DNA of 64,000 nt, taken from assembly GCA_023436585.1 (NCBI GenBank), contig JAEZIN010000029.1, forward strand, positions 1 to 64,000, written 5' to 3'. The notes under the pieces are model-generated. The model worked only from the letters and a program-made list of their open reading frames with translations. It did no database searches and had not been told where the DNA came from. Source of the stretch: Bacillota bacterium. GTDB taxonomy: Bacteria; Bacillota; Clostridia; Christensenellales; Aristaeellaceae. The translations under genes and the position numbers were made by a program. The stretch's first letter is position 1, and each line of letters opens with the position of its first letter. Of the stretch, positions 7,358-16,005 are shown piece after piece.

Positions 7358-8920
7358 CTATTCTGCATCCAGCAATGTAAACGGTTCCGAAACGGCCTCA
7401 TACGGCGCATCGCCGATGTAGGCCGTTACTTTTACCGTGTAATCGCCCGGCGCGGCGAAGGAGCCGTCGGCTTTTTTGCCGTTCCAGTAGAAAAATGAGC
7501 CTGCCGGTGTCAACTGCTGGGGCCTGGTGGGCTGGTGGCTGCTTAAACGGCGTACGGTCTTCCCGCTTGCGTCCACCACGGAAACGGACAGGAGGCAGGG
7601 ATATTTGTGGTTCACCAGTATGGAAAGCTCCCGGCCGTTGGTGATGTCCAGCGCGGCATCCGTTTTGACCGATACTTCCGGGTCCCCGCTGATGGGCGGC
7701 ACGCAAAGCACGCGGCTGCCGTGTATGGTTGCATTGTCATCATCAATGGTGACAAGCTGGACCATGACGTAGCCGTACGTATCCTCGCCCTGCGGCGCAA
7801 GCTCCAGCGTGCGCTGCTTCCGGCCGGCGGATATGGCGCCACGCTGGTCGCCAAAATCCCCGTTGATCTCCTGATCGTCAAAATACAGCGGGGCGGTGGA
7901 AAATTGCCATTTGCCGTTTTGATAGTATACCATTTGATAGGCCACCTGTACCGGGCGGGCGGAGGTGAACTCAAAGGATGCGGTGCTTTGGCGTATGTCC
8001 AGCACCGTATCGTAGAATGTGATGCCAGAAATAATGTTCCGCTTGGGAGAGGGGCTTTTGCGGGCCTTATCGTACGTGAACAGTACAAAATCGTCTTCCT
8101 GGGGATAGCTTTGGGGCGTGGAAGCGGAATGGTTCTCCAGCAGATACCCATAGCATTCCGTCAGCGTGATCTGTCCATCCCGGTTCAGGTCCGCGGCATA
8201 TTCCCCGTGGTAGCCGAGCCCGTCTGTCAGCACGGAAGAAAAGTAGCTGGCACCCTGTATTCTATAGGGGCTGTTCCTGTGGCTGGACCAGTACCAGCTT
8301 TCCTCGCTGCCGCCCGCGCTGGTGAGCACCTTGTAATTGGGCCCCAGGAAGGCGGCCTCCGTAGCGCCGCCGCTTATTCCCTTGCCGATGAACGCGCCGC
8401 TGTTGCAGGCGTCAATGATCAGCACCTTGGTACCCAATATGGAGGAAAAGGCCTCTTCCAACTGGCGGGCTGTAATCGTCTCTTCCGTTACGCCGTCGGA
8501 TAAAAGCAGTCCTGCATCCAGGTTGGGCTTTGCGGCATCGTATATGCCGTGGGTGCTGATATAAAAATAGGATACATCGTTTTCATCCGCTTCGCCGAAG
8601 GCATCCTTAATGGCCTGAGACAATCCTTCCACAGTGGAGATGGTGCTGTTCTCCTTTTTCTGTGAGGCAAACGGCATGCTGCCGCCGGAGAGCGCCTTTG
8701 CCACTGCTTCGATATTGTTGCCGGAGGAAGGCCATGTATCCTCCTGGGACAAAAAACGGTCGCAGGCCACATACAGCGCCCGCCTTGTTATATCCTGGGC
8801 GACGATAGGGGCCGAAGCATCGGCCTTCATGGCGGGTATGACCATGCAGGAAGAGAGGAGGAATACAAGCGCCGGCAAAAGCCACAGAAGCTTTACCCGT
8901 TTCCCGTGTACCAAGCGCAT
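7358..8920 (-). CDS. Caspase-like (C14) lipoprotein with EF-hand and FlgD-like Ig module
   Basis: A 520-residue exported lipoprotein: the lipobox 'LSSC' puts the acylated cysteine at residue 25. A caspase/metacaspase-like fold follows, with the catalytic His at 124 ('FYISTHG') and Cys at 172 ('VLIIDACNSGAF'). Residues 244-255 ('DLNRDGQITLTE') form a canonical 12-residue EF-hand loop, suggesting calcium dependence. The C-terminal part (about 430-520) ends in a FlgD-type Ig domain ('GSFFYWNGKKADGSFAAPGDY'). Caspase-like proteases are usually cytoplasmic in bacteria, so a surface lipoprotein form is notable. The start at 8920 has GGAAGGGGG upstream. It is convergent with the broken lipoprotein gene, 9 bases apart. 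Substrate unknown. Confidence 0.85.
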   Translation of the reverse strand: MRLVHGKRVKLLWLLPALVFLLSSCMVIPAMKADASAPIVAQDITRRALYVACDRFLSQEDTWPSSGNNIEAVAKALSGGSMPFASQKKENSTISTVEGLSQAIKDAFGEADENDVSYFYISTHGIYDAAKPNLDAGLLLSDGVTEETITARQLEEAFSSILGTKVLIIDACNSGAFIGKGISGGATEAAFLGPNYKVLTSAGGSEESWYWSSHRNSPYRIQGASYFSSVLTDGLGYHGEYAADLNRDGQITLTECYGYLLENHSASTPQSYPQEDDFVLFTYDKARKSPSPKRNIISGITFYDTVLDIRQSTASFEFTSARPVQVAYQMVYYQNGKWQFSTAPLYFDDQEINGDFGDQRGAISAGRKQRTLELAPQGEDTYGYVMVQLVTIDDDNATIHGSRVLCVPPISGDPEVSVKTDAALDITNGRELSILVNHKYPCLLSVSVVDASGKTVRRLSSHQPTRPQQLTPAGSFFYWNGKKADGSFAAPGDYTVKVTAYIGDAPYEAVSEPFTLLDAE

Positions 8921-9050
8921 TCCCCCTTCCCGATAAACTTGTAACAGGTAATACCATTCTACATCATATTAGACTAAAAATCATTGGAAAAGTTCGCTTG
9001 TTACAAAAATTTTACAGATTGTTACTATTTATTATCGCATAACCAATATA

Positions 9051-9077
9051 TTCCACTATAGGTATTCAGCAGTGGAA
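9051..9077. promoter_or_regulatory. Inverted repeat upstream of the xpt promoter
   Basis: TTCCACT and AGTGGAA, exact inverse complements with a 13-base spacer, end 26 bases before the -35 hexamer. There is no T-run, so it is not a terminator. A protein-binding site is possible but unproven. Confidence 0.35.
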
Positions 9078-9102
9078 AGGCGAAAAAAAGCTTATTTTCC
9101 GC

Positions 9103-9131
9103 TTGCATCGTTCGGAAAAATAGTGTACAAT
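9103..9131 (+). promoter_or_regulatory. Sigma-A promoter of xpt
   Basis: TTGCAT (9103-9108), 17-base spacer, TACAAT (9126-9131). Transcription would start near 9138, leaving a leader of about 100 bases before the start codon. Confidence 0.75.
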
Positions 9132-9241
9132 ACGCATATATTCCCGGTAAATGTTCGGATTATGGCGGATGGAACTGGAATTATCCTATTGTTGGAACCG
9201 GTTTGTTCGTGTTTTTCCGGCAGGAGGCATAGGTACATTTA

Positions 9242-9823
9242 ATGGAGGAACTGAAAAACGCCATTGAAGCCTGGGGGCGCGGCATCGGCAGCGAGATCGT
9301 AAAGGTGGACATGTTCCTGAACCACCGGATTGATGTGGGGCTGCTGACGCGGATGGGACAAGCTTTTTACGAGGCCTTCAGCACAGAACCCGTGGACCTG
9401 ATCCTGACCATCGAGGCCAGCGGCATTGCCGCCGCGGTGACAACCGCCCAGGCCTTCGGGAATATCCCGGTGGTGTTTGCCAAAAAAGGCGAAACCACCA
9501 ATGTGGGTCAGGATGTGTATGTAAGCCGCGTATACTCCTTCACTCACCGGCAGGAGAACATCGTAAGGGTGAGCCGGGAGTATTTGAAGCCAAGGCAGCG
9601 CGTGCTGATCATCGATGATTTTCTGGCCAACGGCGAGGCCATCGACGGCCTCCGCGACATACTGCACCAGGCCGGATGCGTATTGGCGGGCGTTGGGATC
9701 TGCATTGAAAAGGGATTCCAGCCCGGCGGGAAGCGGCTTCGGGAGTTGGGGATCAAAGTGAAGTCCTTGGCCATCGTCGATGCCATACAGGATGGGAAAA
9801 TCCTGGTGCGTCAGGACGTTTGA
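9242..9823 (+). CDS. xpt: Xanthine phosphoribosyltransferase
   Basis: A 193-residue type-I phosphoribosyltransferase, the usual length for Xpt, which converts xanthine and PRPP to XMP in purine salvage. The PRPP-binding loop 'VLIIDDFLANGEAI' is at about residues 121-134, and 'VDLILTIEASGIAAA' and 'VFAKK' match the Xpt family. GGAGG lies upstream of the ATG. The next genes encode a BMP-family nucleoside-type uptake system, so the cluster joins purine import with salvage. In many Firmicutes a purine riboswitch precedes xpt; none is visible here. Confidence 0.93.
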   Translation: MEELKNAIEAWGRGIGSEIVKVDMFLNHRIDVGLLTRMGQAFYEAFSTEPVDLILTIEASGIAAAVTTAQAFGNIPVVFAKKGETTNVGQDVYVSRVYSFTHRQENIVRVSREYLKPRQRVLIIDDFLANGEAIDGLRDILHQAGCVLAGVGICIEKGFQPGGKRLRELGIKVKSLAIVDAIQDGKILVRQDV

Positions 9824-9960
9824 ATTCTCAATGTTCCGCGTGCAGGCCCCTTTGGGCAAGGTCCGCGGGCATGGCGGGAGCTGAATGCTCCATTCCATAT
9901 TGCTGGGATCGCGCTGCGATTCTGATAAAAGGCCTAAATACGGTATTTGGAGGGAAACCA

Positions 9961-11166
9961 ATGAAGAAGATCATTGCTTTGCTGCTGGCGGTACTTATGC
10001 TCGTGCCCGCTGTTGCCCTGGGCTCGGCTCCCCAAGTCAAGATCGGCGTGATCCTGGTCCACGACGACAATACCGGTTACGATTTTGCCCACATCAGCGG
10101 CATCAAGACAGCCGCGGCCGCCCTTGGCATTTCCGAAGACCAGATCGTTTGGAAATACAACGTCAGCGAAGACGAGAGCTGCTATGATACCGCCACCGAT
10201 CTTGTGGAACAGGGCTGCACCTATATCTTCTCCGACAGCTACGGCCATCAGAGCTACATGCAGCAGGCTGCCACCGAAAACCCCGAGGTGACCTTTGTTG
10301 CCATGACAGGCGACACCGCCGGGCTCTCCGGTCTTGCCAACCTCAAGAACGCGTTCAATGACACCTATCAGTCCCGCTATGTGTCCGGCGTCGTTGCCGG
10401 CATGAAGCTTCAAGAGCTTGTGGCCGCCGGCAAAGTGGCCGACGCCAACAAGGATGAAAACGGCAACATCAAAATAGGCTATGTCGGCGCTTATCCTTAC
10501 GCCGAAGTTGTATCCGGCTACACCGCTTTCTACCTTGGCGTCAAATCCGTGGTAAGCAATGTTGTCATGTCCGTTTCCTACACAAACGCCTGGTATAACC
10601 CCACCGCCGAAGCGGAAGCCGCCAACGCCCTGGTTGCCGCCGGCAGCATCATCATCAGCCAGCACGCCGACTCCACCGGCGCTCCCGCCGCCTGCGAAGC
10701 GCTGCTTAACGCCGGCACCACCGTATACAGCGTGGGCTACAATGTGAGCATGCTCTCCGCCGCCCCCACCGCCGCCCTGACCAGCGCTCAAAACGACTGG
10801 AGCGTATACTACACCTACGCTTTCGGCCAGGCACAAAAGGGCGAAGCCATTGCCACCGACTGGGCCGAAGGCTACAACCAGGGCGCCGTCATGATCTCCG
10901 AGCTGGGCGCAAGCTGCGCCTCCGGCACCGCGGAAAAAGTGGCGGAAGTGGAAGCCGCCATCAAGGACGGCAGCCTGAACGTGTTCGATTGCTCTACCTT
11001 CACCGTTGGCGGCCAGACCCCCACCACGTATCTTGCCATTGATACCAACGGCGACTGGGTGGGCGACACCGGCGAAGCCATCGAAAACGGCATCTTCCAG
11101 GAATCCACGCTCCGCAGTGCCCCGTATTTCGGCCTGCGCATCGACGGCATCACCGAGCTCAACTGA
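9961..11166 (+). CDS. BMP-family (nucleoside-type) ABC transporter substrate-binding protein
   Basis: A 401-residue exported binding protein of the Bmp/Med family (PF02608-type; 'VKIGVILVHDDNTGYDFAHI', 'YIFSDSYGHQ', 'NPEVTFVAMTGD'). The family binds purine nucleosides, and the next genes encode the matching ATPase and two permeases. The signal peptide ends 'VPAVALGSA' and contains no lipobox cysteine, unlike most Gram-positive members. The ATG at 9961 has GGAGGG upstream; an in-frame extension to 9820 would overlap xpt and lose the signal peptide. A strong hairpin follows the stop codon. It sits 137 bases after xpt with only a weak promoter candidate between. Confidence 0.9.
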   Translation: MKKIIALLLAVLMLVPAVALGSAPQVKIGVILVHDDNTGYDFAHISGIKTAAAALGISEDQIVWKYNVSEDESCYDTATDLVEQGCTYIFSDSYGHQSYMQQAATENPEVTFVAMTGDTAGLSGLANLKNAFNDTYQSRYVSGVVAGMKLQELVAAGKVADANKDENGNIKIGYVGAYPYAEVVSGYTAFYLGVKSVVSNVVMSVSYTNAWYNPTAEAEAANALVAAGSIIISQHADSTGAPAACEALLNAGTTVYSVGYNVSMLSAAPTAALTSAQNDWSVYYTYAFGQAQKGEAIATDWAEGYNQGAVMISELGASCASGTAEKVAEVEAAIKDGSLNVFDCSTFTVGGQTPTTYLAIDTNGDWVGDTGEAIENGIFQESTLRSAPYFGLRIDGITELN

Positions 11167-11196
11167 CGATACATAAAACTTTTCAGCAAAAAAGCC

Positions 11197-11227
11197 GGGA
11201 AAGCCGCCTCAATAAAGCGGCTTTCCC
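11197..11227 (+). terminator. Hairpin after the BMP binding-protein gene (partial terminator)
   Basis: GGGAAAGCCGC (11197-11207) and GCGGCTTTCCC (11217-11227) pair perfectly over 11 bases, followed by a broken T-run. Lying between the binding-protein gene and its transporter genes, it probably limits read-through and stabilises the upstream message. Confidence 0.65.
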
Positions 11228-11235
11228 TCCTTTCA

Positions 11236-11244
11236 TGTTATAAT
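11236..11244 (+). promoter_or_regulatory. Extended -10 promoter before the BMP-transporter ATPase gene
   Basis: TGTTATAAT fits the extended -10 consensus TGnTATAAT. A start near 11251 would give a short leader with the AAGGGGTGG ribosome site at 11261-11269. It overlaps the in-frame ATG at 11243, which argues against that codon being the start. Confidence 0.45.
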
Positions 11245-11275
11245 GGGTTATCCTGCGATCAAGGGGTGGACAAGC

Positions 11276-12814
11276 TTGGGAGCAACAGGAACTGCGGTGC
11301 AGTTGAAGGGCGTAGCCAAAACTTTCGGCTCTGTGGTAGCGAACGATAAGGTTTATCTGGAAATTCGCCGCGGGGAGATACTCGCGCTTTTGGGGGAGAA
11401 CGGCAGCGGAAAAACGACGCTGATGAATATCCTCTCAGGCATCTATCTGCCTGATGAGGGGCAGATCATCGTGGACGACCGCGAGGTCGTCATCCGCAGT
11501 CCCAAGGATGCCCATGACCTTGGGATCGGGATGATACACCAGCACTTTAAGCTGGTGGACGTGCTGACGGCCGCAGAAAATATCATTCTGGGGCTGCCCG
11601 GCAAGGGGCGCCTGGATATGAAAGCCGTGGGTGAAAGGGTCCGGTCCATCGCCGCGCAGTATGGTTTTAAGGTGGACCCGGAGCAAAAAGTGTACGAGAT
11701 GTCGGTTTCCCAGAAGCAGACCGTGGAAATCGTGAAGGTCCTGTACCGCAACGCCGATATACTGATCCTGGACGAGCCTACCGCGGTCCTGACGCCCCAG
11801 GAGACGGACAGGCTGTTTGAGGTTCTTGACAATATGCGCAGGGATGGCAAGGCCATCGTCATCATCACCCATAAGCTGCGCGAGGTGGAGGCCATTTCCG
11901 ACCGTGTGGCGGTGCTGCGCCGCGGGCGCTTCGTGGGCGAAATGGAGACGGCGCAGTCAAACGCGGAACAGATGACCAGCATGATGGTGGGCCGCGCCGT
12001 TACACTGAACATCGAACGCCCCGAGCCGGAAAACCCTGTGCCCCGCCTTGTCGTGGAGGATCTGACGGTCCGCGATATCGACGGGGTAACGCGGCTTGAC
12101 CATGTGTCCTTCACCGCGCGCAGCGGCGAGATACTGGGCATCGCCGGCATTGCCGGCAGCGGGCAGAAGGAGCTGCTGGAGGCTATCGCCGGGCTTCAAA
12201 GGGTGGAATCGGGCAGCATCCGGTATATTCATCCCGAGACGGATAAACCGGAGGAGCTTGTGGGGAAAGCGCCTGGCGATATTTCCGCCATGGGCGTTGC
12301 GCTTTCCTTTGTGCCGGAGGACAGGCTTGGCATGGGGCTTGTGGGGAACATGGACCTGACGGAGAACATGATGCTCCGCAGCTTCAGAAACGGCAAGTCC
12401 TTCCTGACCGAGCGGAAAACCCCGCGCAGCCTGGCCGAAAAAGTGGTCAATGAACTCAAGGTCGACACATCCAGCCTCGATACCCCTGTAAGGCGTCTAT
12501 CCGGCGGCAACGTGCAGAAAGTTTTGGTGGGGCGCGAGATATCCTCTTCGCCGACGGTGCTGATGACGGCCTATGCCGTCAGGGGCCTGGACATTCACTC
12601 ATCCTACACCATTTATGACCTCATCAACCGGCAGAAGAAAAATGGCGCGGCCGTCATTTTTGTGGGAGAGGACCTTGACATACTGCTGGAACTGTGCGAC
12701 CGCATTCTGGTCATGTGCGGCGGGCGCATCAGCGGCATTGTGGATGGCAGGACCGCCGACAAGAGCACGGTGGGGTTGATGATGTCAGGTACCGGAGGGG
12801 AGACGGAGAAATGA
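11276..12814 (+). CDS. BMP-type nucleoside ABC transporter, double ATPase subunit
   Basis: A 512-residue protein with two fused nucleotide-binding domains, like YufO/RbsA. The first has Walker A 'GENGSGKTT', a degenerate signature 'MSVSQKQ' and Walker B 'ILILDEP'. The second has the lower-activity P-loop 'GIAGSGQKE', signature 'LSGGNVQK' and a Walker B region without the acidic pair ('VLMTAYAVRGLD'), as is usual in this family. I prefer the TTG at 11276 because AAGGGGTGG lies 6 bases upstream; the alternative ATG at 11243 has no ribosome site and sits inside a -10 element. It overlaps the first permease gene by 4 bases (ATGA). Confidence 0.88.
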   Translation: MGATGTAVQLKGVAKTFGSVVANDKVYLEIRRGEILALLGENGSGKTTLMNILSGIYLPDEGQIIVDDREVVIRSPKDAHDLGIGMIHQHFKLVDVLTAAENIILGLPGKGRLDMKAVGERVRSIAAQYGFKVDPEQKVYEMSVSQKQTVEIVKVLYRNADILILDEPTAVLTPQETDRLFEVLDNMRRDGKAIVIITHKLREVEAISDRVAVLRRGRFVGEMETAQSNAEQMTSMMVGRAVTLNIERPEPENPVPRLVVEDLTVRDIDGVTRLDHVSFTARSGEILGIAGIAGSGQKELLEAIAGLQRVESGSIRYIHPETDKPEELVGKAPGDISAMGVALSFVPEDRLGMGLVGNMDLTENMMLRSFRNGKSFLTERKTPRSLAEKVVNELKVDTSSLDTPVRRLSGGNVQKVLVGREISSSPTVLMTAYAVRGLDIHSSYTIYDLINRQKKNGAAVIFVGEDLDILLELCDRILVMCGGRISGIVDGRTADKSTVGLMMSGTGGETEK

Positions 12815-13905
12815 GCCGAGTGAGTGAGCCTTTTGTCAGAATCACAAAGCGCGATGCCATTAAAACATGGAAAGCCTGGGGCATCCGGCTTGCGGCCATC
12901 GCTCTTTCCCTGGCTGTCTGCGCGGTTGTCATCTATTTTATGGTCAGGCTGAACCCGCTGAAGGTATACGAGGCCATGTGGAGCGGCGCGTTTGGAACCA
13001 CCAAGCGGACATGGGTCACCGTGCGCGATACGATGATGCTCCTGTGCATTGCCATCGGCCTTGCGCCGGCATTCAAAATGCGTTTTTGGAACATCGGCGC
13101 CGAGGGTCAGGTCCTTGTGGGCGGTATCGTGACCGCGGCCTGCATGCTCTACTTTGGCAAGTCCCTCCCGGCTTGGCTTCTTTTGACCGTGATGTTTGTC
13201 TTAAGCGCGGCGGCCGGAGCGGTGTGGGGCATTATTCCCGCGGCATTCAAGGCGCTTTATAAAACAAACGAAACGCTTTTTACGCTGATGATGAACTATG
13301 TGGCCATACAATTGACTTCGTTTTTTGTTGCCAAGTGGGAAAATCCCTACGGGTCCAACACGGTGGGCATCATCAATCAAAATACCCAGGCAGGATGGCT
13401 GCCGCCCCTGTTCGGCCAGCAGTATTTGTTTATTGTAATCATTGTGCTGGCGCTCACCATAGGCATGTACGTTTATTTGCGGTTCACCAAACAAGGCTAC
13501 GAGATTGCCGTGGTGGGTGAGAGCGAGCGCACGGCGAACTATGTCGGCATGAAAGTGAAAAATATCATACTTCGCACGATGACCATCTCCGGCGCCCTTT
13601 GTGGCATCGCGGGCTTTATCGCTGTGTCCGGGGCCTCGCATACCATCAGTACCAGCACCGCCGGCGGGCGCGGGTTCACCGCCATCATCGTGGTGTGGCT
13701 TGCCAAATTCAACGCCGCCGCCATGGTTCTGGTTTCATTGATGCTCATGTTCCTGCGAAAGGGCGCCATACAGATCGCCTCGCAGTACAACCTGAACGAT
13801 TACGCCTCCGAAATGCTGACCGGCATTATTTTGTTCTTTATATTGGGCAGTGAGTTCTTTGTGAATTACCGGCTCGTATTCCGCCAAAAGAAGGAGGCGA
13901 AGTGA
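12811..13905 (+). CDS. BMP-type nucleoside ABC transporter permease 1
   Basis: A 364-residue membrane protein with about nine to ten membrane spans, of the BPD_transp_2 (RbsC/YufP-like) family. 'FKMRFWNIGAEGQVLVGGI' is the characteristic YufP-type motif, and 'GYEIAVVGESERTANYVGMK' is the cytoplasmic coupling region. The ATG at 12811 overlaps the ATPase stop (ATGA), with GGGGAG upstream, so the two are translationally coupled. It pairs with the permease that follows after a single base. Confidence 0.9.
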   Translation: MSRVSEPFVRITKRDAIKTWKAWGIRLAAIALSLAVCAVVIYFMVRLNPLKVYEAMWSGAFGTTKRTWVTVRDTMMLLCIAIGLAPAFKMRFWNIGAEGQVLVGGIVTAACMLYFGKSLPAWLLLTVMFVLSAAAGAVWGIIPAAFKALYKTNETLFTLMMNYVAIQLTSFFVAKWENPYGSNTVGIINQNTQAGWLPPLFGQQYLFIVIIVLALTIGMYVYLRFTKQGYEIAVVGESERTANYVGMKVKNIILRTMTISGALCGIAGFIAVSGASHTISTSTAGGRGFTAIIVVWLAKFNAAAMVLVSLMLMFLRKGAIQIASQYNLNDYASEMLTGIILFFILGSEFFVNYRLVFRQKKEAK

Positions 13906-13906
13906 T

Positions 13907-14878
13907 ATGGCGCAGCTGTTTTCCCTGCTGCAGGCGTCCATCGTCTTCGGCACGGTGATCCTGTTTGGCGCGCTGGGCGAGATTTTAACCGAAAAGTCGG
14001 GCAACCTGAACCTGGGCGTGCCGGGCATCATGTACCTGGGCGGCATAGCGGGCCTGGCCGGGTCCTTCCTGTATGAAAAATCCACCGCGGAACCCATCGC
14101 GTTTGTGGGCCTTGTCATCGCGCTGGTATGCGCGCTGGCGGCATCTTTGCTGGCTGGGCTTCTATATTGTTTCCTTACGACCACCTTGCGCACCAACCAA
14201 AACGTTACCGGCCTTACGCTCACCATTTTCGGCTCCGGCGTGGCCAACCTCTTTGGCGGAGCGCTGAATCAAATGGCCGGCGGCGTGGGCCAAATATCGG
14301 TCGCCACAACGAGCAGCGGCTTTCGGGCAACGCTGCCCTTCCTGAACAACGTCGGCGTGTTTTCGGGCCTCGGGTTTATGGTATACCTCGCTATTCTCCT
14401 GGCGTTTGTTTTGAGCCATTTCCTGAACAAAACGCGCACGGGCCTGAATCTGCGCGCGGTGGGCGAGAACCCGGCAACGGCGGAGGCGGCGGGAATCCAC
14501 GTGACCAGATACAAGTATATCGCGATTTGTTTGGGATCGGCCATCACGGGCCTGGGCGGCCTGTATTACACCATGGACTATATCAAGGGGACATGGGCCA
14601 ATGATGCCGGCATCGAAAAATTGGGCTGGCTGGCCGTGGCGCTTGTCATCTTTGCGCGCTGGAAGCCTCTGCACGGGATTTGGGGCTCCTATCTATTTGG
14701 AGCGTTGTTTTGGCTTTTCTTCTATATTCCAAACCTGACGCGTTCCTCCCAAGAAATATTCAAGATGCTTCCGTATGCCGTTACCATCATCGTCCTTGTG
14801 GCCGTCTCTCTCAAAAAGAGCCGGGAGAACGAGCCGCCGGCCCATCTGGGACTGCCTTATTTCAAGGAAGAACGGTAA
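13907..14878 (+). CDS. BMP-type nucleoside ABC transporter permease 2
   Basis: A 323-residue membrane protein, YufQ-like, second half of the heterodimeric channel. 'GEILTEKSGNLNLGVPGIMY' is the conserved N-terminal motif and 'GLNLRAVGENPATAEAAGI' the EAA-like coupling loop. AAGGAGG stands just upstream. It ends the purine-uptake operon and is followed by a strong terminator. Confidence 0.9.
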   Translation: MAQLFSLLQASIVFGTVILFGALGEILTEKSGNLNLGVPGIMYLGGIAGLAGSFLYEKSTAEPIAFVGLVIALVCALAASLLAGLLYCFLTTTLRTNQNVTGLTLTIFGSGVANLFGGALNQMAGGVGQISVATTSSGFRATLPFLNNVGVFSGLGFMVYLAILLAFVLSHFLNKTRTGLNLRAVGENPATAEAAGIHVTRYKYIAICLGSAITGLGGLYYTMDYIKGTWANDAGIEKLGWLAVALVIFARWKPLHGIWGSYLFGALFWLFFYIPNLTRSSQEIFKMLPYAVTIIVLVAVSLKKSRENEPPAHLGLPYFKEER

Positions 14879-14890
14879 ACACAACAGACT

Positions 14891-14926
14891 GCCCCGCACA
14901 AACATGAAGCTGTGCGGGGCTTTTTT
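14891..14926 (+). terminator. Intrinsic terminator of the nucleoside-uptake operon
   Basis: GCCCCGCACA (14891-14900) and TGTGCGGGGC (14911-14920) form a perfect 10-bp stem followed by TTTTTT. Confidence 0.92.
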
Positions 14927-15007
14927 CACACATCTGCTGCCGCAGGGGAGGTTGTCAGCCGGAATCACCAACTTGGGGAACAGTGGATATTTTTCACGGC
15001 GGATATA

Positions 15008-15691
15008 TCAGCTTTGTTCCTTTCTGATTTCGCATGCCCGTTTTGCGTTTCTGGTGGTAATGTTGTACACCGCATCCGCCAGGAAACCCCTTATTACCTG
15101 CTCATCGTCCGGGGTCCATACCGAAAGGGAAACGCCCCTTGCCATGAGCTCTTTATACAGCGGCGTTTTGGCAATGGAATGATGGGTGTTGAGGCAGCAC
15201 GCGCCGTTGTCCTGGATAAATGCCTGTATCGTATCCGCCATGGGGATTGCGCCCAGTGCTTTTACGGCCTCCGTGAGCCCCATGGCCTTGATTTCGGGGA
15301 AAAGCAGTTCGATGTTCACAAACCATGGCACCAAATGGAAGATGTCCGGCTTTACGCTGGCGGCATCCTTGGATACGGTACCGGAGAAAACGATCTGGCC
15401 GGCTACCCCCATTTGCTTTGCTAGGGAATAGGTCTCAAGCTCCAGGCCTTCCTGCTTTAAGTCGCAGTTCAGCTTCTTTTCGGGATGGTTCTTAAGCTGC
15501 AAAAAGGCGTCGGCAAGCATGGCGTGGGCCGGGCCGTCATCATGGTTAAGGACCAGCGCGCCATTTTGATCCTTTCTTATGTCCAGCTCCAGGCAGTCGG
15601 CATTAAGGGCCAGCGCGTAGGCGATATACGTAAGGGAATTGTCTTGTGTCCCGTCACATCCGGAATGGGCAGTCAGCAATGTCTTGGTCAT
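15008..15691 (-). CDS. Glycerophosphodiester phosphodiesterase-like protein
   Basis: A 227-residue cytoplasmic TIM-barrel of the GDPD family, which hydrolyses glycerophosphodiesters. Family features are the N-terminal 'LLTAHSGCDGTQDNS', the metal-binding 'DCLELDIR' (E and D) with 'VLNHDD', and the C-terminal 'LSVWTPDDEQ'. The canonical first motif is HRG; here it is HSG, as in one subgroup, so the substrate may differ. The ATG at 15691 is chosen because GAGGA lies six bases before it. Upstream ATGs lack ribosome sites. The gene stands alone. Confidence 0.8.
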   Translation of the reverse strand: MTKTLLTAHSGCDGTQDNSLTYIAYALALNADCLELDIRKDQNGALVLNHDDGPAHAMLADAFLQLKNHPEKKLNCDLKQEGLELETYSLAKQMGVAGQIVFSGTVSKDAASVKPDIFHLVPWFVNIELLFPEIKAMGLTEAVKALGAIPMADTIQAFIQDNGACCLNTHHSIAKTPLYKELMARGVSLSVWTPDDEQVIRGFLADAVYNITTRNAKRACEIRKEQS

Positions 15692-15836
15692 AAGCTTCCT
15701 CATTAAGATTTTATTGCTTTGGGTAGTATAGCAGATCGACGGAGGTATGGACAAGGGCTGTATCATCGAACAGAGCAGCCTCCTTTGGATTTTTATCGAA
15801 GGGAAGCAAGTAGCAAACAGAAAATGATATGTTTCA

Positions 15837-15870
15837 CCGAAGGTCCAGGGCCATTCAGAAAGCCCTGGTG
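15837..15870 (+). repeat. Structured repeat, short copy D
   Basis: It begins CCGAAGG like the full copies and keeps the outer hairpin CCAGGGC / GCCCTGG, but lacks the internal section and the terminal palindrome. Full copies lie at 35277-35441, 45863-46027 and 61704-61878. Confidence 0.7.
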
Positions 15871-15945
15871 GGCGGTGAGGCACGAAAAGTTTTCCTTTTT
15901 CTTCTCCATTCATTTAAATGCGCATGTTTGGGAAACCTGCGTTCA

Positions 15946-15973
15946 TTGGATGTTCATGAAGTTGTGATAGAAT
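15946..15973 (+). promoter_or_regulatory. Promoter of the HEAT-repeat gene
   Basis: TTGGAT (15946-15951), 16-base spacer, TAGAAT (15968-15973), with transcription starting near 15980, shortly before the GGAGG site. Confidence 0.55.
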
Positions 15974-16005
15974 ACAGTATTCATTATTTCATTGGAGGTT
16001 ATAAC

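Larger units (their letters stand above)
8921..9241. other. Divergent intergenic region between the caspase-like gene and xpt
   Basis: This 321-base AT-rich gap holds the xpt promoter (9103-9131) and a 7-bp inverted repeat TTCCACT/AGTGGAA (9051-9057 and 9071-9077) upstream of it, which could bind a regulator. I looked for a purine riboswitch in the roughly 100-base xpt leader and do not see the conserved three-way-junction core. No small gene. Confidence 0.6.
15692..16005. other. Divergent gap with a short structured-repeat copy
   Basis: The 314 bases between the GDPD-like gene and the HEAT-repeat gene hold a short copy of the dispersed structured repeat (15837-15870) and the HEAT gene promoter (15946-15973). 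No small gene is supported. Confidence 0.55.

Noticed and set aside
9138..9241. Purine riboswitch in the xpt leader
   Set aside because: A stretch near 9150-9175 resembles part of a guanine riboswitch ('GGTAAATGTTCGGATTATGG'), but the upstream half of the junction is missing and the -10 lies where the first stem should be.
11243..11275. ATG at 11243 as start of the BMP-transporter ATPase
   Set aside because: It has no ribosome site and overlaps an extended -10 element. The TTG at 11276 has AAGGGGTGG at ideal spacing.
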